Positions 7,991 to 15,479 of a DNA stretch of 64,000 bases are shown one piece after another (within the stretch, counting starts at the first letter, position 1; each line of letters begins with the position of its first letter). The translations under genes and the position numbers were made by a program. The DNA lies in NCBI RefSeq assembly GCF_040359615.1, contig NZ_CP132942.1:4650001-4714000 (forward strand). Direction: 5' to 3'. The notes under the pieces were generated by a model. The model searched no databases, was not told the DNA's origin, and saw only the letters and a list, made by a program, of their open reading frames with translations. This DNA is from Tunturibacter psychrotolerans (lineage in GTDB: Bacteria > Acidobacteriota > Terriglobia > Terriglobales > Acidobacteriaceae).

Positions 7991-9106
7991 ATGGAGGACA
8001 TGCGTGGGTGGTCTTTTCCGATCGGCAGATTTCTCGGCGTGGATGTCCGCATCCACACCTTCTTCCTCCTCATCCTTGGGTTGTCGATCAGCTATGCCTC
8101 GATGACCGGCTCAACGGGAGGCCGTGGATTTGCACTTTGGCTGCTGTTGCTGCTCGCAGTGGTCGTTCGCGAAGTAGCTCGCGCCATCGCTGCCGCGTGG
8201 TTCGGGCTCGACATTCGCAGTATTCTCCTGCTACCGGTCGGTGGCCTGATGAGCTATGCAACCACCGAAGCCACAGAGAAAGCCTCGACTCCCGAGATGC
8301 AGAAGCGCATGGCTGTGATCGGGCCCACAGCAAATATCGGATTCGGCCTGCTCCTGGCCGCAATGACCCTGACAATTGCGCCTGAGGTTAGCCTCTTCGA
8401 GCGTCCGTGGATGTCACCCCTCCACCTATTACGGGCTGCGGTGTGGATGAATATCCTGCTCGGCGTCGTCAATCTTTTGCCTGCCTCCCCGCTCGACGGA
8501 GGACGTGTCTTTCGCGGCGAGTTTGCCAAGACCAAAGGCGTCATGAAGAGTTCCCGAGCCGCAGCGGGACTCGGTCAGTTCATCGCCATCGCACTCATCG
8601 TCGCGGGCCTGCTTGGGCCAAATATGTGGCTCGTCATGATCGGCGCCTTCCTCATGATTGGCGCGCATATGGAAGACCAGGGCCTCCTGCTGCAAACCGA
8701 TGTGGACGCCGTCCGGATGCGCGACGTGATGCTGACACAGTTCAGCATGCTCTCCGCCTCGGACACCCTTGAAGACGCGCTTCAGCGTTCGGTCCACACC
8801 CTGCAGGACGTCTTCCCCGTCGTCCGGGGAGCGAACCTCGTCGGCGCGGTCTCGCGCCAGAGCATCGTCGATGCACTGCAAAGCGACGGTAACGGCTACG
8901 TCCAGGGCGTCATGACGCGCTCCTTCCAGACTGCACAACCCGACGATTCCCTCGTGAAGACCCTGCGTCGCATCATGGCCGGTCAGGGCGCACAGATGGT
9001 TCCCGTCCTCGAGGGTGACCGCATCGTCGGCATTATCACTCCCCAAAATCTCGCGCTTTCCATGGGAATGCTGAACCAGCGCCGCAAACTGCGGCAGACA
9101 GAGTAA
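7991..9106 (+). CDS. Site-2-protease (M50) family membrane protein with CBS pair, zinc motif degenerate
   Basis: 371 residues. Layout: an N-terminal M50-type membrane domain (about 1-225) with several hydrophobic helices, then two CBS domains (about 235-360: RMRDVMLTQFSML..., VQGVMTRSFQTA..., VPVLEGDRIVGIIT). The order matches SREBP site-2-type intramembrane proteases with C-terminal CBS modules. The second conserved motif is kept (NLLPASPLDGGRVFR, near residue 158), but where HExxH should be the sequence is VVREVARAIAAAW: both histidines are arginine (Arg60, Arg64; CGC codons at 8168-8170 and 8180-8182). Proteolysis by the usual zinc mechanism is therefore unlikely. Its stop overlaps the start of rsmI by one base (TAATG). 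Confidence 0.85.
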   Translation: MEDMRGWSFPIGRFLGVDVRIHTFFLLILGLSISYASMTGSTGGRGFALWLLLLLAVVVREVARAIAAAWFGLDIRSILLLPVGGLMSYATTEATEKASTPEMQKRMAVIGPTANIGFGLLLAAMTLTIAPEVSLFERPWMSPLHLLRAAVWMNILLGVVNLLPASPLDGGRVFRGEFAKTKGVMKSSRAAAGLGQFIAIALIVAGLLGPNMWLVMIGAFLMIGAHMEDQGLLLQTDVDAVRMRDVMLTQFSMLSASDTLEDALQRSVHTLQDVFPVVRGANLVGAVSRQSIVDALQSDGNGYVQGVMTRSFQTAQPDDSLVKTLRRIMAGQGAQMVPVLEGDRIVGIITPQNLALSMGMLNQRRKLRQTE

Positions 9107-9990
9107 TGTCCGCGAACCAAGACAAAGACGACCGGCCCCTCGCACCGGGACTCTATCTCGTAGCTACACCCATCGGCAACCTCGAAGACATCACTCTGCG
9201 TGCGCTGCGAGTGCTGCGCCAGGCAGACCGCATCGGCTGCGAAGACACCCGGCAGACGCAGAAGCTGCTCAACCACTTTGAGATCCGCACACCCACCGTG
9301 AGCTATCACATGCACAACGAAGGCTCGCGCACAGAAGAACTTATAGCAGAGCTAAAAAATGGCGCACGCATCGCCATAGTAAGCGACGCCGGAACTCCCG
9401 GCATAGCCGATCCCGGTGGCCAGATCGTCGCTGCGGCCCTCACTGCCGGAGTCGATGTCTTCCCGATTCCCGGCGCAAACGCCGCAATCAGCGGAGTGAT
9501 CGCAAGCGGCCTTACGACCGAGCGATTCACCTTCCACGGCTTCCTCCCCGCCAAAGCGGGTCAGCGCAAGACCGCGCTCGAAGAACTTGCACGAGACGAC
9601 GGAACGCACATCTTTTACGAAGCCCCCCACCGCATCCTCGACACGCTTGCAGATGTCGAGGCCGTCTTCGGTCCAGAGCAGCACGTCGTCATTGCGCGCG
9701 AGCTAACAAAAATCCATGAAGAGTTCTTGAGAGGATCGGCCGCCGGCATTCGGTCACAGTTGGCATCTCGCGCCAGCGTCCGCGGAGAGATCGTGCTTAT
9801 GCTCACGCCTACGCCAACAGAAAGCGCCTCCGAAGACAAGAAGACAACTCTGGCCGCCGAGGTGGCAGCCTTGATGAAATCAGAAGCAATCAGCGAAATG
9901 GACGCCCTCAAACGTGTCGCTCGCGAACGTGGCATCGGCAAAAGCGAAGCCTATCGCGAGTTACAGCGCGAGCAGAATCGGCGCCGCTAA
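9106..9990 (+). CDS. rsmI: 16S rRNA (cytidine(1402)-2'-O)-methyltransferase
   Basis: 294 residues. RsmI 2'-O-methylates C1402 in the decoding centre. Family marks: LYLVATPIGNLEDITLRAL at the start, AD.IGCEDTR.T..LL, VSYHMHNE, VSDAGTPGIADPG, IPGANAAISG, FHGFLPAK, FYEAPHRI and ARELTKIHEEFLRG. It is a SAM-dependent tetrapyrrole-methylase-fold protein. Length is normal. The start ATG shares its A with the stop of the M50-like gene, so translation is coupled. The C-terminus ends in a charged RNA-binding-like tail (REQNRRR). Confidence 0.95.
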   Translation: MSANQDKDDRPLAPGLYLVATPIGNLEDITLRALRVLRQADRIGCEDTRQTQKLLNHFEIRTPTVSYHMHNEGSRTEELIAELKNGARIAIVSDAGTPGIADPGGQIVAAALTAGVDVFPIPGANAAISGVIASGLTTERFTFHGFLPAKAGQRKTALEELARDDGTHIFYEAPHRILDTLADVEAVFGPEQHVVIARELTKIHEEFLRGSAAGIRSQLASRASVRGEIVLMLTPTPTESASEDKKTTLAAEVAALMKSEAISEMDALKRVARERGIGKSEAYRELQREQNRRR

Positions 9991-10025
9991 GCCGCTTCCC
10001 TGCCGCGGCCTATTAGCGGATAGAC

Positions 10026-10442
10026 TTAGTCGTCCCGTCCCTCGACGCGATCGTAGTGATAGACGTTGCTTGTCGTCCCCAACGCCTGGTTATACAGGCT
10101 CGTCTTTCCAATCGCTTCGTTCAGCTCTTCCGTAAACTCGTGAATTGAGCGCAGATGATCCGCCATCGCCGGAATTTCAAGTTTGCTGGTCCGGAGAAAC
10201 TTCTGGTAGCCCCGGTCGAGCACGCGTGCGATCTCGCCGTTCAGCAGCCAGCCTGGGCGGGACAGTATCTCCACGGTGCCGTCCGGTGACGCAGCAATCT
10301 CCGCCGCGCAGCCGTATTTCCTTACCTGCACAGCATTTGGCGTTCGCTTTGCACCCTCCTGAGCAGGGGCAACATCGAATCTCTGGCCACCGAGAAGGCC
10401 GAGAACATCATTGAAGCTTCGTACTGGGATCTTTTTCGCCAT
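10026..10442 (-). CDS. Protein of unknown function
   Basis: 138 residues from an ATG at 10442 (MAKKIPVRSF). No signal peptide, membrane segment or known motif. Mixed alpha/beta composition, with a proline-rich middle (SPDGTVEILSRPGWLLNGEI) and a helical C-terminal half; it ends in YDRVEGRDD. Codon use is like its neighbours, so it is likely real. It stands alone on the minus strand between rsmI and cysM, convergent with rsmI and divergent from cysM (119 bases between starts). Confidence 0.65.
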   Translation of the reverse strand: MAKKIPVRSFNDVLGLLGGQRFDVAPAQEGAKRTPNAVQVRKYGCAAEIAASPDGTVEILSRPGWLLNGEIARVLDRGYQKFLRTSKLEIPAMADHLRSIHEFTEELNEAIGKTSLYNQALGTTSNVYHYDRVEGRDD

Positions 10443-10561
10443 AAGTGCAATACGTTAGACTCGATTAACTGTCGCACATCCGCCGAAGTCCTTCAATCGG
10501 CACGGTGCGAACGCTTCAAATGAATCAAATGACACCATGAAGATCTGAAGATGGAAGCCGC

Positions 10562-11497
10562 ATGATTACCACCCTCAAACCGTTTGGAACAAGCATCCTC
10601 GAGCGCGTCGGCAACACGCCGCTGGTGCGGTTCGAGCGCCTAGGCGCCCATCTGCCCGGCATCCAGATACTTGGGAAGGCCGAATGGGCCAACCCCGGCG
10701 GCTCCGTCAAAGATCGTGCAGCCTCTGCCATCGTCGCCGACGCACAGCGTAGAGGTCTCCTTACCGACAGCCGTGGCCTGCTGGACGCCACCAGCGGCAA
10801 CACCGGCATTGCCTACGCCATGCTGGGCGCAGCGTTGGGGTTCCGGGTCACCCTCTGCATGCCATCGAATGTCTCCCCCGAGCGCAAGCGCTATCTCGCC
10901 GCATACGGAGCAGAAGTCCTCTGGACCGACCCTGCCAACGGCTCCGACGGAGCGATCCGTAAAGCTCGCGAACTCGCCGCGGCAGAGCCAGATAAATATT
11001 TCTACGCCGACCAGTACTCGAATGACGAGAACTGGAAGGCGCACTACCGCACCACCGCAAACGAGATCTGGGAGCAGACCGAAGGCCAGATCACCCACTT
11101 CGTCGCAGGCCTCGGGACCAGCGGTACGTTCATGGGCACAACGCGCCGCCTGAAAGAATTGAACCCATCGATCCGATGCATCTCCATGCAGCCGGACTCG
11201 CCCTTCAACGGCCTCGAAGGCCTCAAGCACATGGCAACCGCCATCGTCCCGCGCATCTATGACCCCTCCCTCGCCGACGCGAACATCGAAATACCAACCG
11301 AAACCGCGTACAGCATGGTGAAAAATCTCGGTCGCAACCAGGGCTTGCTGGTAGGCATCTCAGCCGCAGCCGCCGTCGCAGCCTCTCTCAAGATCGGCGA
11401 AGAAGAGGCCCGCTTTGGCCGCGAGGCAGTCATCGTCACCATCCTTTGCGATTCGGCAGAAAAATACATGAGCGAACGCTTCTGGCAGGAGGAGTAA
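10562..11497 (+). CDS. cysM: Cysteine synthase, CysM-type (O-acetyl- or O-phosphoserine sulfhydrylase)
   Basis: 311 residues, fold-type II PLP enzyme. The PLP lysine lies in NPGGSVKDRAA (near residue 48), the substrate loop is TSGNTGIAYAM, and the phosphate-binding stretch is GLGTSGTFMGT. It replaces the acetyl or phosphate group of activated serine by sulfide. The next three genes (JAMM peptidase, ubiquitin-like sulfur carrier, MoeB/MoeZ activating enzyme) match the CysM-CysO-Mec+ set in which sulfur comes from a protein thiocarboxylate. I therefore infer that this enzyme uses the carrier as sulfur donor and possibly O-phosphoserine as acceptor. It is separated from the next gene by only five bases. 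Confidence 0.9.
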   Translation: MITTLKPFGTSILERVGNTPLVRFERLGAHLPGIQILGKAEWANPGGSVKDRAASAIVADAQRRGLLTDSRGLLDATSGNTGIAYAMLGAALGFRVTLCMPSNVSPERKRYLAAYGAEVLWTDPANGSDGAIRKARELAAAEPDKYFYADQYSNDENWKAHYRTTANEIWEQTEGQITHFVAGLGTSGTFMGTTRRLKELNPSIRCISMQPDSPFNGLEGLKHMATAIVPRIYDPSLADANIEIPTETAYSMVKNLGRNQGLLVGISAAAAVAASLKIGEEEARFGREAVIVTILCDSAEKYMSERFWQEE

Positions 11498-11502
11498 TAC
11501 AG

Positions 11503-12006
11503 ATGCTTCGCATCCACTACGCTGACTACGAGGCCCTGCGCACGCACGGTGAGGAGACCTATCCGAACGAGTGCTGCGGCGTCCTGCTCGGCAAGAACAT
11601 CGCCGATGAGGGCAATGACGCCGAGGCAGTCAACCACGTGCAGCAGATCGTTCGCGCCGGCAACACCCGCACCGATTCCGCTCACAACCGCTATAACATC
11701 GCCCCGCAGGAGCTCGTAAAGATCCAGCGGCAGGCACGCGGTTTGGGCCTGGACATCGTCGGCTTCTACCACTCTCATCCGGACCACCCGGCGCAGTGGT
11801 CGAAGACCGACTTCGCCGAAGCCCACTGGCTCGGCTGCTCCTACGTCATCACCAGCGTCGAACAGGGCAAAGCTGCACTGACGAACTCCTTCCTGCTGAG
11901 CGGCACAACGGAAGAAGATAAAACATTCGAGGACGAACCCATTCAGATAGACATCGCCCCCAACGTCGCCGAAGCAGCGGCGCAAACCCAGAAAGGTCAG
12001 GCATGA
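11503..12006 (+). CDS. M67 (JAMM/Mov34) metallopeptidase, Mec+-like
   Basis: 167 residues from the ATG at 11503 (MLRIHYADYEAL), five bases after the cysM stop. The JAMM zinc site is complete: Glu in YPNECCGVLLG, then HSHPDHPAQWSKTD, which fits H-x-H-x7-S-x2-D. In mycobacteria, Mec+ of this family releases cysteine from the CysO-cysteine adduct; in other bacteria such peptidases trim the tail of a sulfur carrier to expose Gly-Gly. Both roles are possible here because the downstream carrier has residues after Gly-Gly. The stop overlaps the carrier start by four bases (ATGA), so production is coupled. Confidence 0.87.
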   Translation: MLRIHYADYEALRTHGEETYPNECCGVLLGKNIADEGNDAEAVNHVQQIVRAGNTRTDSAHNRYNIAPQELVKIQRQARGLGLDIVGFYHSHPDHPAQWSKTDFAEAHWLGCSYVITSVEQGKAALTNSFLLSGTTEEDKTFEDEPIQIDIAPNVAEAAAQTQKGQA

Positions 12007-12290
12007 ACATTCACATCCCCACCCCGCTGCGCGCCTACACCGGAGGGCTCGAAACCGTCAGCGTCGCGGGAACCACCGTCAGCAGCGTGTTTCAGCAGCT
12101 CACCGTCCAATACCCCGAACTCAAACCGCACCTGTTTACCCCAGAAGGCAAGCTCCGTTCATTCGTGAACGTATATCTGAATGACGACGACATCCGCTAT
12201 CTCCCCAACAAGGAAGAGACCGCGGCAAATGACTCTGATGAGCTCACCATCATTCCCTCCATCGCCGGGGGAACGAGCTGTCGACTCTAA
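12003..12290 (+). CDS. ThiS/MoaD-family sulfur carrier (CysO-like) with C-terminal extension
   Basis: 95 residues, ubiquitin-like fold of the ThiS/MoaD/CysO family: an N-terminal strand NIHIPTPLRAYTGG, a helix around VSSVFQQLTVQYPEL, FVNVYLNDDDIRYL, and the closing DELTIIPSIAGG. The carrier normally ends in the Gly-Gly that is adenylated and converted to a thiocarboxylate. Here five more residues (TSCRL) follow Gly89-Gly90 before the TAA, so maturation by the neighbouring JAMM peptidase would be needed. It sits between the peptidase and the MoeZ-like activator, which points to cysteine synthesis rather than molybdopterin or thiamine. Confidence 0.85.
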   Translation: MNIHIPTPLRAYTGGLETVSVAGTTVSSVFQQLTVQYPELKPHLFTPEGKLRSFVNVYLNDDDIRYLPNKEETAANDSDELTIIPSIAGGTSCRL

Positions 12291-12371
12291 AATTTTCCTA
12301 TTTGTAACCGTCAAGGCGGTTTTATGAAGTGAAGATTTTGACGCCCTCCAAGTGAGGCAGAGGAAAAGAAA

Positions 12372-13595
12372 ATGCCAACAGCAATCGAAGAGACTGTAGA
12401 ACTCCCAAAGCTCTCCAATGACGAGATCGCCCGCTACTCCCGTCACCTGATACTGCCCGAAGTAGGAATGGAAGGCCAGCAGAAGCTCAAAGCCGCGAAG
12501 GTACTCTGCGTCGGCACCGGCGGTCTTGGCGCACCCCTCGCACTTTATCTCGCTGCCGCAGGCGTCGGCACCATCGGCCTCGTCGACTTCGACACCGTCG
12601 ACGCCAGCAACCTGCAGCGCCAGATCATCCACTCCACCGCAACCGTCGGCAAGCTCAAGGTCGATTCCGCCGAGATCATGCTCAAGGGCCTGAATCCCAC
12701 GGTCAAAGTAATCAAGCACAACACCATGCTCACCAGCGCCAACGCGCTCGAGATTCTGAAGGACTACGACGTCATCGCCGACGGCACCGACAACTTCCAG
12801 ACCCGCTACCTCGTCAACGACGCCTGCGTACTGCTGAATAAGCCCAACGCCTACGGCTCAATCTTCCGCTTTGAAGGCCAGGCCAGCGTCTTCGGCACAA
12901 AAGAAGGCCCCTGCTACCGCTGCCTCTACCCTGAGCCGCCACCGCCGGGCTTGGTCCCCTCCTGCGCTGAAGGTGGCGTCCTCGGCATTCTTCCCGGCCT
13001 TGTTGGGGTCATCCAGGCGACCGAGACCATCAAGCTCATTCTCGGCATCGGCGAGCCACTCATCGGCCGGTTGCTCCTGGTCGACGCTCTCGGCATGAGC
13101 TTCCGCACCCTGAAGCTGCGCAAAAATCCGGAGTGCCCCGTCTGCGGCCCCAATCCGACCGTAACCGAACTGATCGACTACGACCAGTTCTGCGGCATCA
13201 CGCCGCCGAGCGAAGTCGGTCCCCTCGAAGTCGCCCGCGACAAGGCTGTCACCGACCTTCCCGTCGTCGATGGCATCCCACAAATCTCAGTTCAGGAACT
13301 CAAACGCAAGCTCGATGCCAAGGAAGACGTCTTCGTCCTGGACGTTCGCGAGCCACACGAGTACAAGATCGTAAATCTCGGCGCCCCACTTATTCCCGTC
13401 GGCGAGATCGCTCTTCGCACCGCTGAACTAGCTGACAAGAAGGACAGCGAAATCGTAGTCCACTGCAAGTCCGGCGCTCGCAGTCAACGAGCCGCACTCG
13501 CTCTCAAACAGGCTGGATTTACGAACGTATCGAACCTGACAGGCGGAATCCTCGCCTGGGCAGACAAAATCGATCCTTCCCTGCCAAAGTACTAA
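12372..13595 (+). CDS. moeB: MoeB/MoeZ-like adenylyltransferase-sulfurtransferase (E1-like with rhodanese domain)
   Basis: 407 residues, two modules. The N-terminal E1-like ThiF/MoeB domain (about 10-260) has RYSRHLILPEVG, the ATP loop GTGGLGAPLALYLAAAGVG, DFDTVDASNLQRQI, the structural zinc cysteines CYRC and CPVC, and ADGTDNFQTRYL. The C-terminal rhodanese domain (about 290-405) has the persulfide cysteine in VHCKSGARSQRAA. This is the MoeZ layout: it adenylates the C-terminal glycine of a sulfur carrier and then transfers sulfur to it. Position after the carrier gene (81-base gap) makes that carrier the likely substrate; it may also serve MoaD elsewhere. A strong terminator follows, closing the cluster. 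Confidence 0.93.
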   Translation: MPTAIEETVELPKLSNDEIARYSRHLILPEVGMEGQQKLKAAKVLCVGTGGLGAPLALYLAAAGVGTIGLVDFDTVDASNLQRQIIHSTATVGKLKVDSAEIMLKGLNPTVKVIKHNTMLTSANALEILKDYDVIADGTDNFQTRYLVNDACVLLNKPNAYGSIFRFEGQASVFGTKEGPCYRCLYPEPPPPGLVPSCAEGGVLGILPGLVGVIQATETIKLILGIGEPLIGRLLLVDALGMSFRTLKLRKNPECPVCGPNPTVTELIDYDQFCGITPPSEVGPLEVARDKAVTDLPVVDGIPQISVQELKRKLDAKEDVFVLDVREPHEYKIVNLGAPLIPVGEIALRTAELADKKDSEIVVHCKSGARSQRAALALKQAGFTNVSNLTGGILAWADKIDPSLPKY

Positions 13596-13615
13596 CCCCA
13601 CACCAGCAACGGAAG

Positions 13616-13646
13616 AAGCGGCGCACTCACCCTGCGCCGCTTTTTT
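13616..13646 (+). terminator. Rho-independent terminator of the cysteine cluster
   Basis: A 10-bp perfect stem, AAGCGGCGCA (13616-13625) with TGCGCCGCTT (13633-13642), a 7-base loop, then continuing T residues. The T tract overlaps the stop codon of the convergent hom gene. Confidence 0.88.
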
Positions 13647-14961
13647 ATTCTGCCTTGTCTTCCACCTCAAGCATCTGCAGACACAATGGCTTCTCCAACA
13701 TGCAATCCATACGAGCAACCGAAGCCAATGCACGCTCAATGGTCGAGCTCAGGCACGGCTCGGTCGTCACTACAAATGGCAGTCGATGCTTCGGGTACCC
13801 GCGCCGTTGCAGCAGCGAATCAATATTCGCCCCAACCTTCGAAAGAGCACCCGAAATCGCAGAGACAATCCCAGGCTTGTCATCAACGACAAACCGCAGA
13901 TAGTGCGGCGCAAAAAAATCACCTGTCACCTCGCGTCTTCGCAATGGCAGCTCCACGCTCTTACAACCCTGAGCCACGGCCAACAGATCGGACACCACCG
14001 CGACCGCCGTTGGCTCCCCGCCTGCACCATGCCCCGAGAAAACAACATCTCCGCCGAATCTCCCACTCACGACCACCATATTTTGCGTCCCATGCGACCA
14101 CGCCATAGGCGAAGCCAGCGGCACCAGCATCGGCGCCACGCGCGCATGCACGAGCTTCCCATCTAGCTCCGCACGCGAAACCTGGCGAATCGTGCAGTTC
14201 AGTTCTTTCGCATAAGAAAAATCGATCGCCTCAATGGCCGAAATCGTCTGCATCGCCACCGCATCCGGGTCCAGTTCAGCGTGCATCGCTATCCGCGACA
14301 AGATGCAGAGCTTCGCACGCGCATCATACCCATCGACATCAGCCGCCGGATCAACCTCCGCATACCCAAGCTGCTGTGCATCAGCCAGAACGGTGCTGTA
14401 ATCCGCCCCAGCTTCCATGCGGCTAAGAATGTAATTGCACGTACCATTGACGATGCCGCTCAGCCGCGTCACCTGATCGCCACACAACCCCTGCAACATC
14501 CCGGGAATCACCGGCACACCACCCGCGACCGCCGCACCGTGCAGCAGATGAACGTTGTGCTTCTCGGCGAGCTTCGCCAGGCCGGTCCCTCGGTAAGCGA
14601 TAAGCTGCTTATTCGCCGTAACTACAGACTTACCCGCCGTGAGAGCTTTGCGCAACCACCCTTCCACCGGATTGAGGCCACCCATCAATTCAACAACAAC
14701 ATCAACATCCGACCGCAGAATCACATCGATGCTATCGGTCCACACAACCGAAGCCGGTACGGCCTTCGCGGCTGCCGAGCTACGCTTCCGATCCACATTG
14801 CGATTGAAGATATGCGTCAGCTCGACACCCTGAAATCTCGACGCAGCAAGCACCCGTGCCACCGCCCCTCCGACGGTGCCGAATCCGAGCAGCGCAACCT
14901 TCACACCAGAATTCGCTCTATTTTTTTTGACCGCAGCTCTCTTCGTTTGCTTTATCGCCAT
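13645..14961 (-). CDS. hom: Homoserine dehydrogenase
   Basis: 438 residues. It reduces aspartate semialdehyde to homoserine in threonine/methionine synthesis. Evidence: a Rossmann start (VALLGFGTVGGAVARVL), VDVVVELMGG, VVTANKQLIAYRG, the family signature around GGVPVIPGMLQGL, GIVNGTCNYILSRME, and a catalytic-lysine region DPAADVDGYDARAKL. A C-terminal ACT domain (about 350-435) begins around YLRFVVDDKPGIVSAISG and is the expected feedback-control site. The N-terminus has a basic extension (MAIKQTKRAAVKKNRAN). It lies three bases downstream of the deaminase gene on the same strand, so the two probably form an operon. Confidence 0.93.
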   Translation of the reverse strand: MAIKQTKRAAVKKNRANSGVKVALLGFGTVGGAVARVLAASRFQGVELTHIFNRNVDRKRSSAAAKAVPASVVWTDSIDVILRSDVDVVVELMGGLNPVEGWLRKALTAGKSVVTANKQLIAYRGTGLAKLAEKHNVHLLHGAAVAGGVPVIPGMLQGLCGDQVTRLSGIVNGTCNYILSRMEAGADYSTVLADAQQLGYAEVDPAADVDGYDARAKLCILSRIAMHAELDPDAVAMQTISAIEAIDFSYAKELNCTIRQVSRAELDGKLVHARVAPMLVPLASPMAWSHGTQNMVVVSGRFGGDVVFSGHGAGGEPTAVAVVSDLLAVAQGCKSVELPLRRREVTGDFFAPHYLRFVVDDKPGIVSAISGALSKVGANIDSLLQRRGYPKHRLPFVVTTEPCLSSTIERALASVARMDCMLEKPLCLQMLEVEDKAE

Positions 14962-14964
14962 GTC

Positions 14965-15438
14965 TTAGTAATCGATTCTGCCGACGCGCTCACGCCAGGC
15001 CTCAAAGCTCGAAATCGCCTCCTCAGGCAGAAGTCTCACCGCCGGGATCTTGCGCTGGTCGAGCGGCAGCTTCATCTCTTCATAAAGAAAAGCGTCGTCA
15101 AATCCGGCCGCTGCAGCATCAGCTGCGCAACCGCCGTAAAAGATCGCCTCACATCGCGCCCAGTAGATTGCCGCAAGACACATCGGACAAGGCTCGCAGC
15201 TCGTATAGATATGGCAGCCAACAAGCTGAAAGCTCTCGAGTGCCGCACACGCGTTTCGGATTGCTACAATCTCGCCATGCGCCGTCGGATCATTGGTCGC
15301 GGTAACGAGATTCGCGCCAGTCGCAATGATCTCGCCGCCACGCACAATCACCGCGCCGAACGGCCCTCCGCGACCGGACCGGACGTTCTCCGTCGCCAGC
15401 GCAATCGCTTTCTGCATGAAGATTCGGTTGCCCTGCAT
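14965..15438 (-). CDS. Guanine deaminase-like nucleoside/nucleobase deaminase
   Basis: 157 residues, cytidine-deaminase fold. The zinc site is intact: HGEIVAIRNA (His and catalytic Glu) and SCEPCPMCLAAIYWARC (two Cys). Length and motifs fit the CDA-type guanine deaminases (about 156 residues) that turn guanine into xanthine. The divergently transcribed purine-degradation operon starts only 41 bases away, which supports that role; tRNA adenosine deaminase is a less likely reading because of the context. It is followed three bases later by hom. Confidence 0.82.
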   Translation of the reverse strand: MQGNRIFMQKAIALATENVRSGRGGPFGAVIVRGGEIIATGANLVTATNDPTAHGEIVAIRNACAALESFQLVGCHIYTSCEPCPMCLAAIYWARCEAIFYGGCAADAAAAGFDDAFLYEEMKLPLDQRKIPAVRLLPEEAISSFEAWRERVGRIDY

Positions 15439-15479
15439 TCGGCTCGGTATCCTTAGATCACAATTTTGTTGCGGAAGTG

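Noticed and set aside
12306..12323. Small hairpin AACCG/CGGTT followed by TTAT between the carrier and MoeZ-like genes
   Set aside because: A 5-bp stem is too weak to call a terminator; the genes are expected to be co-transcribed.
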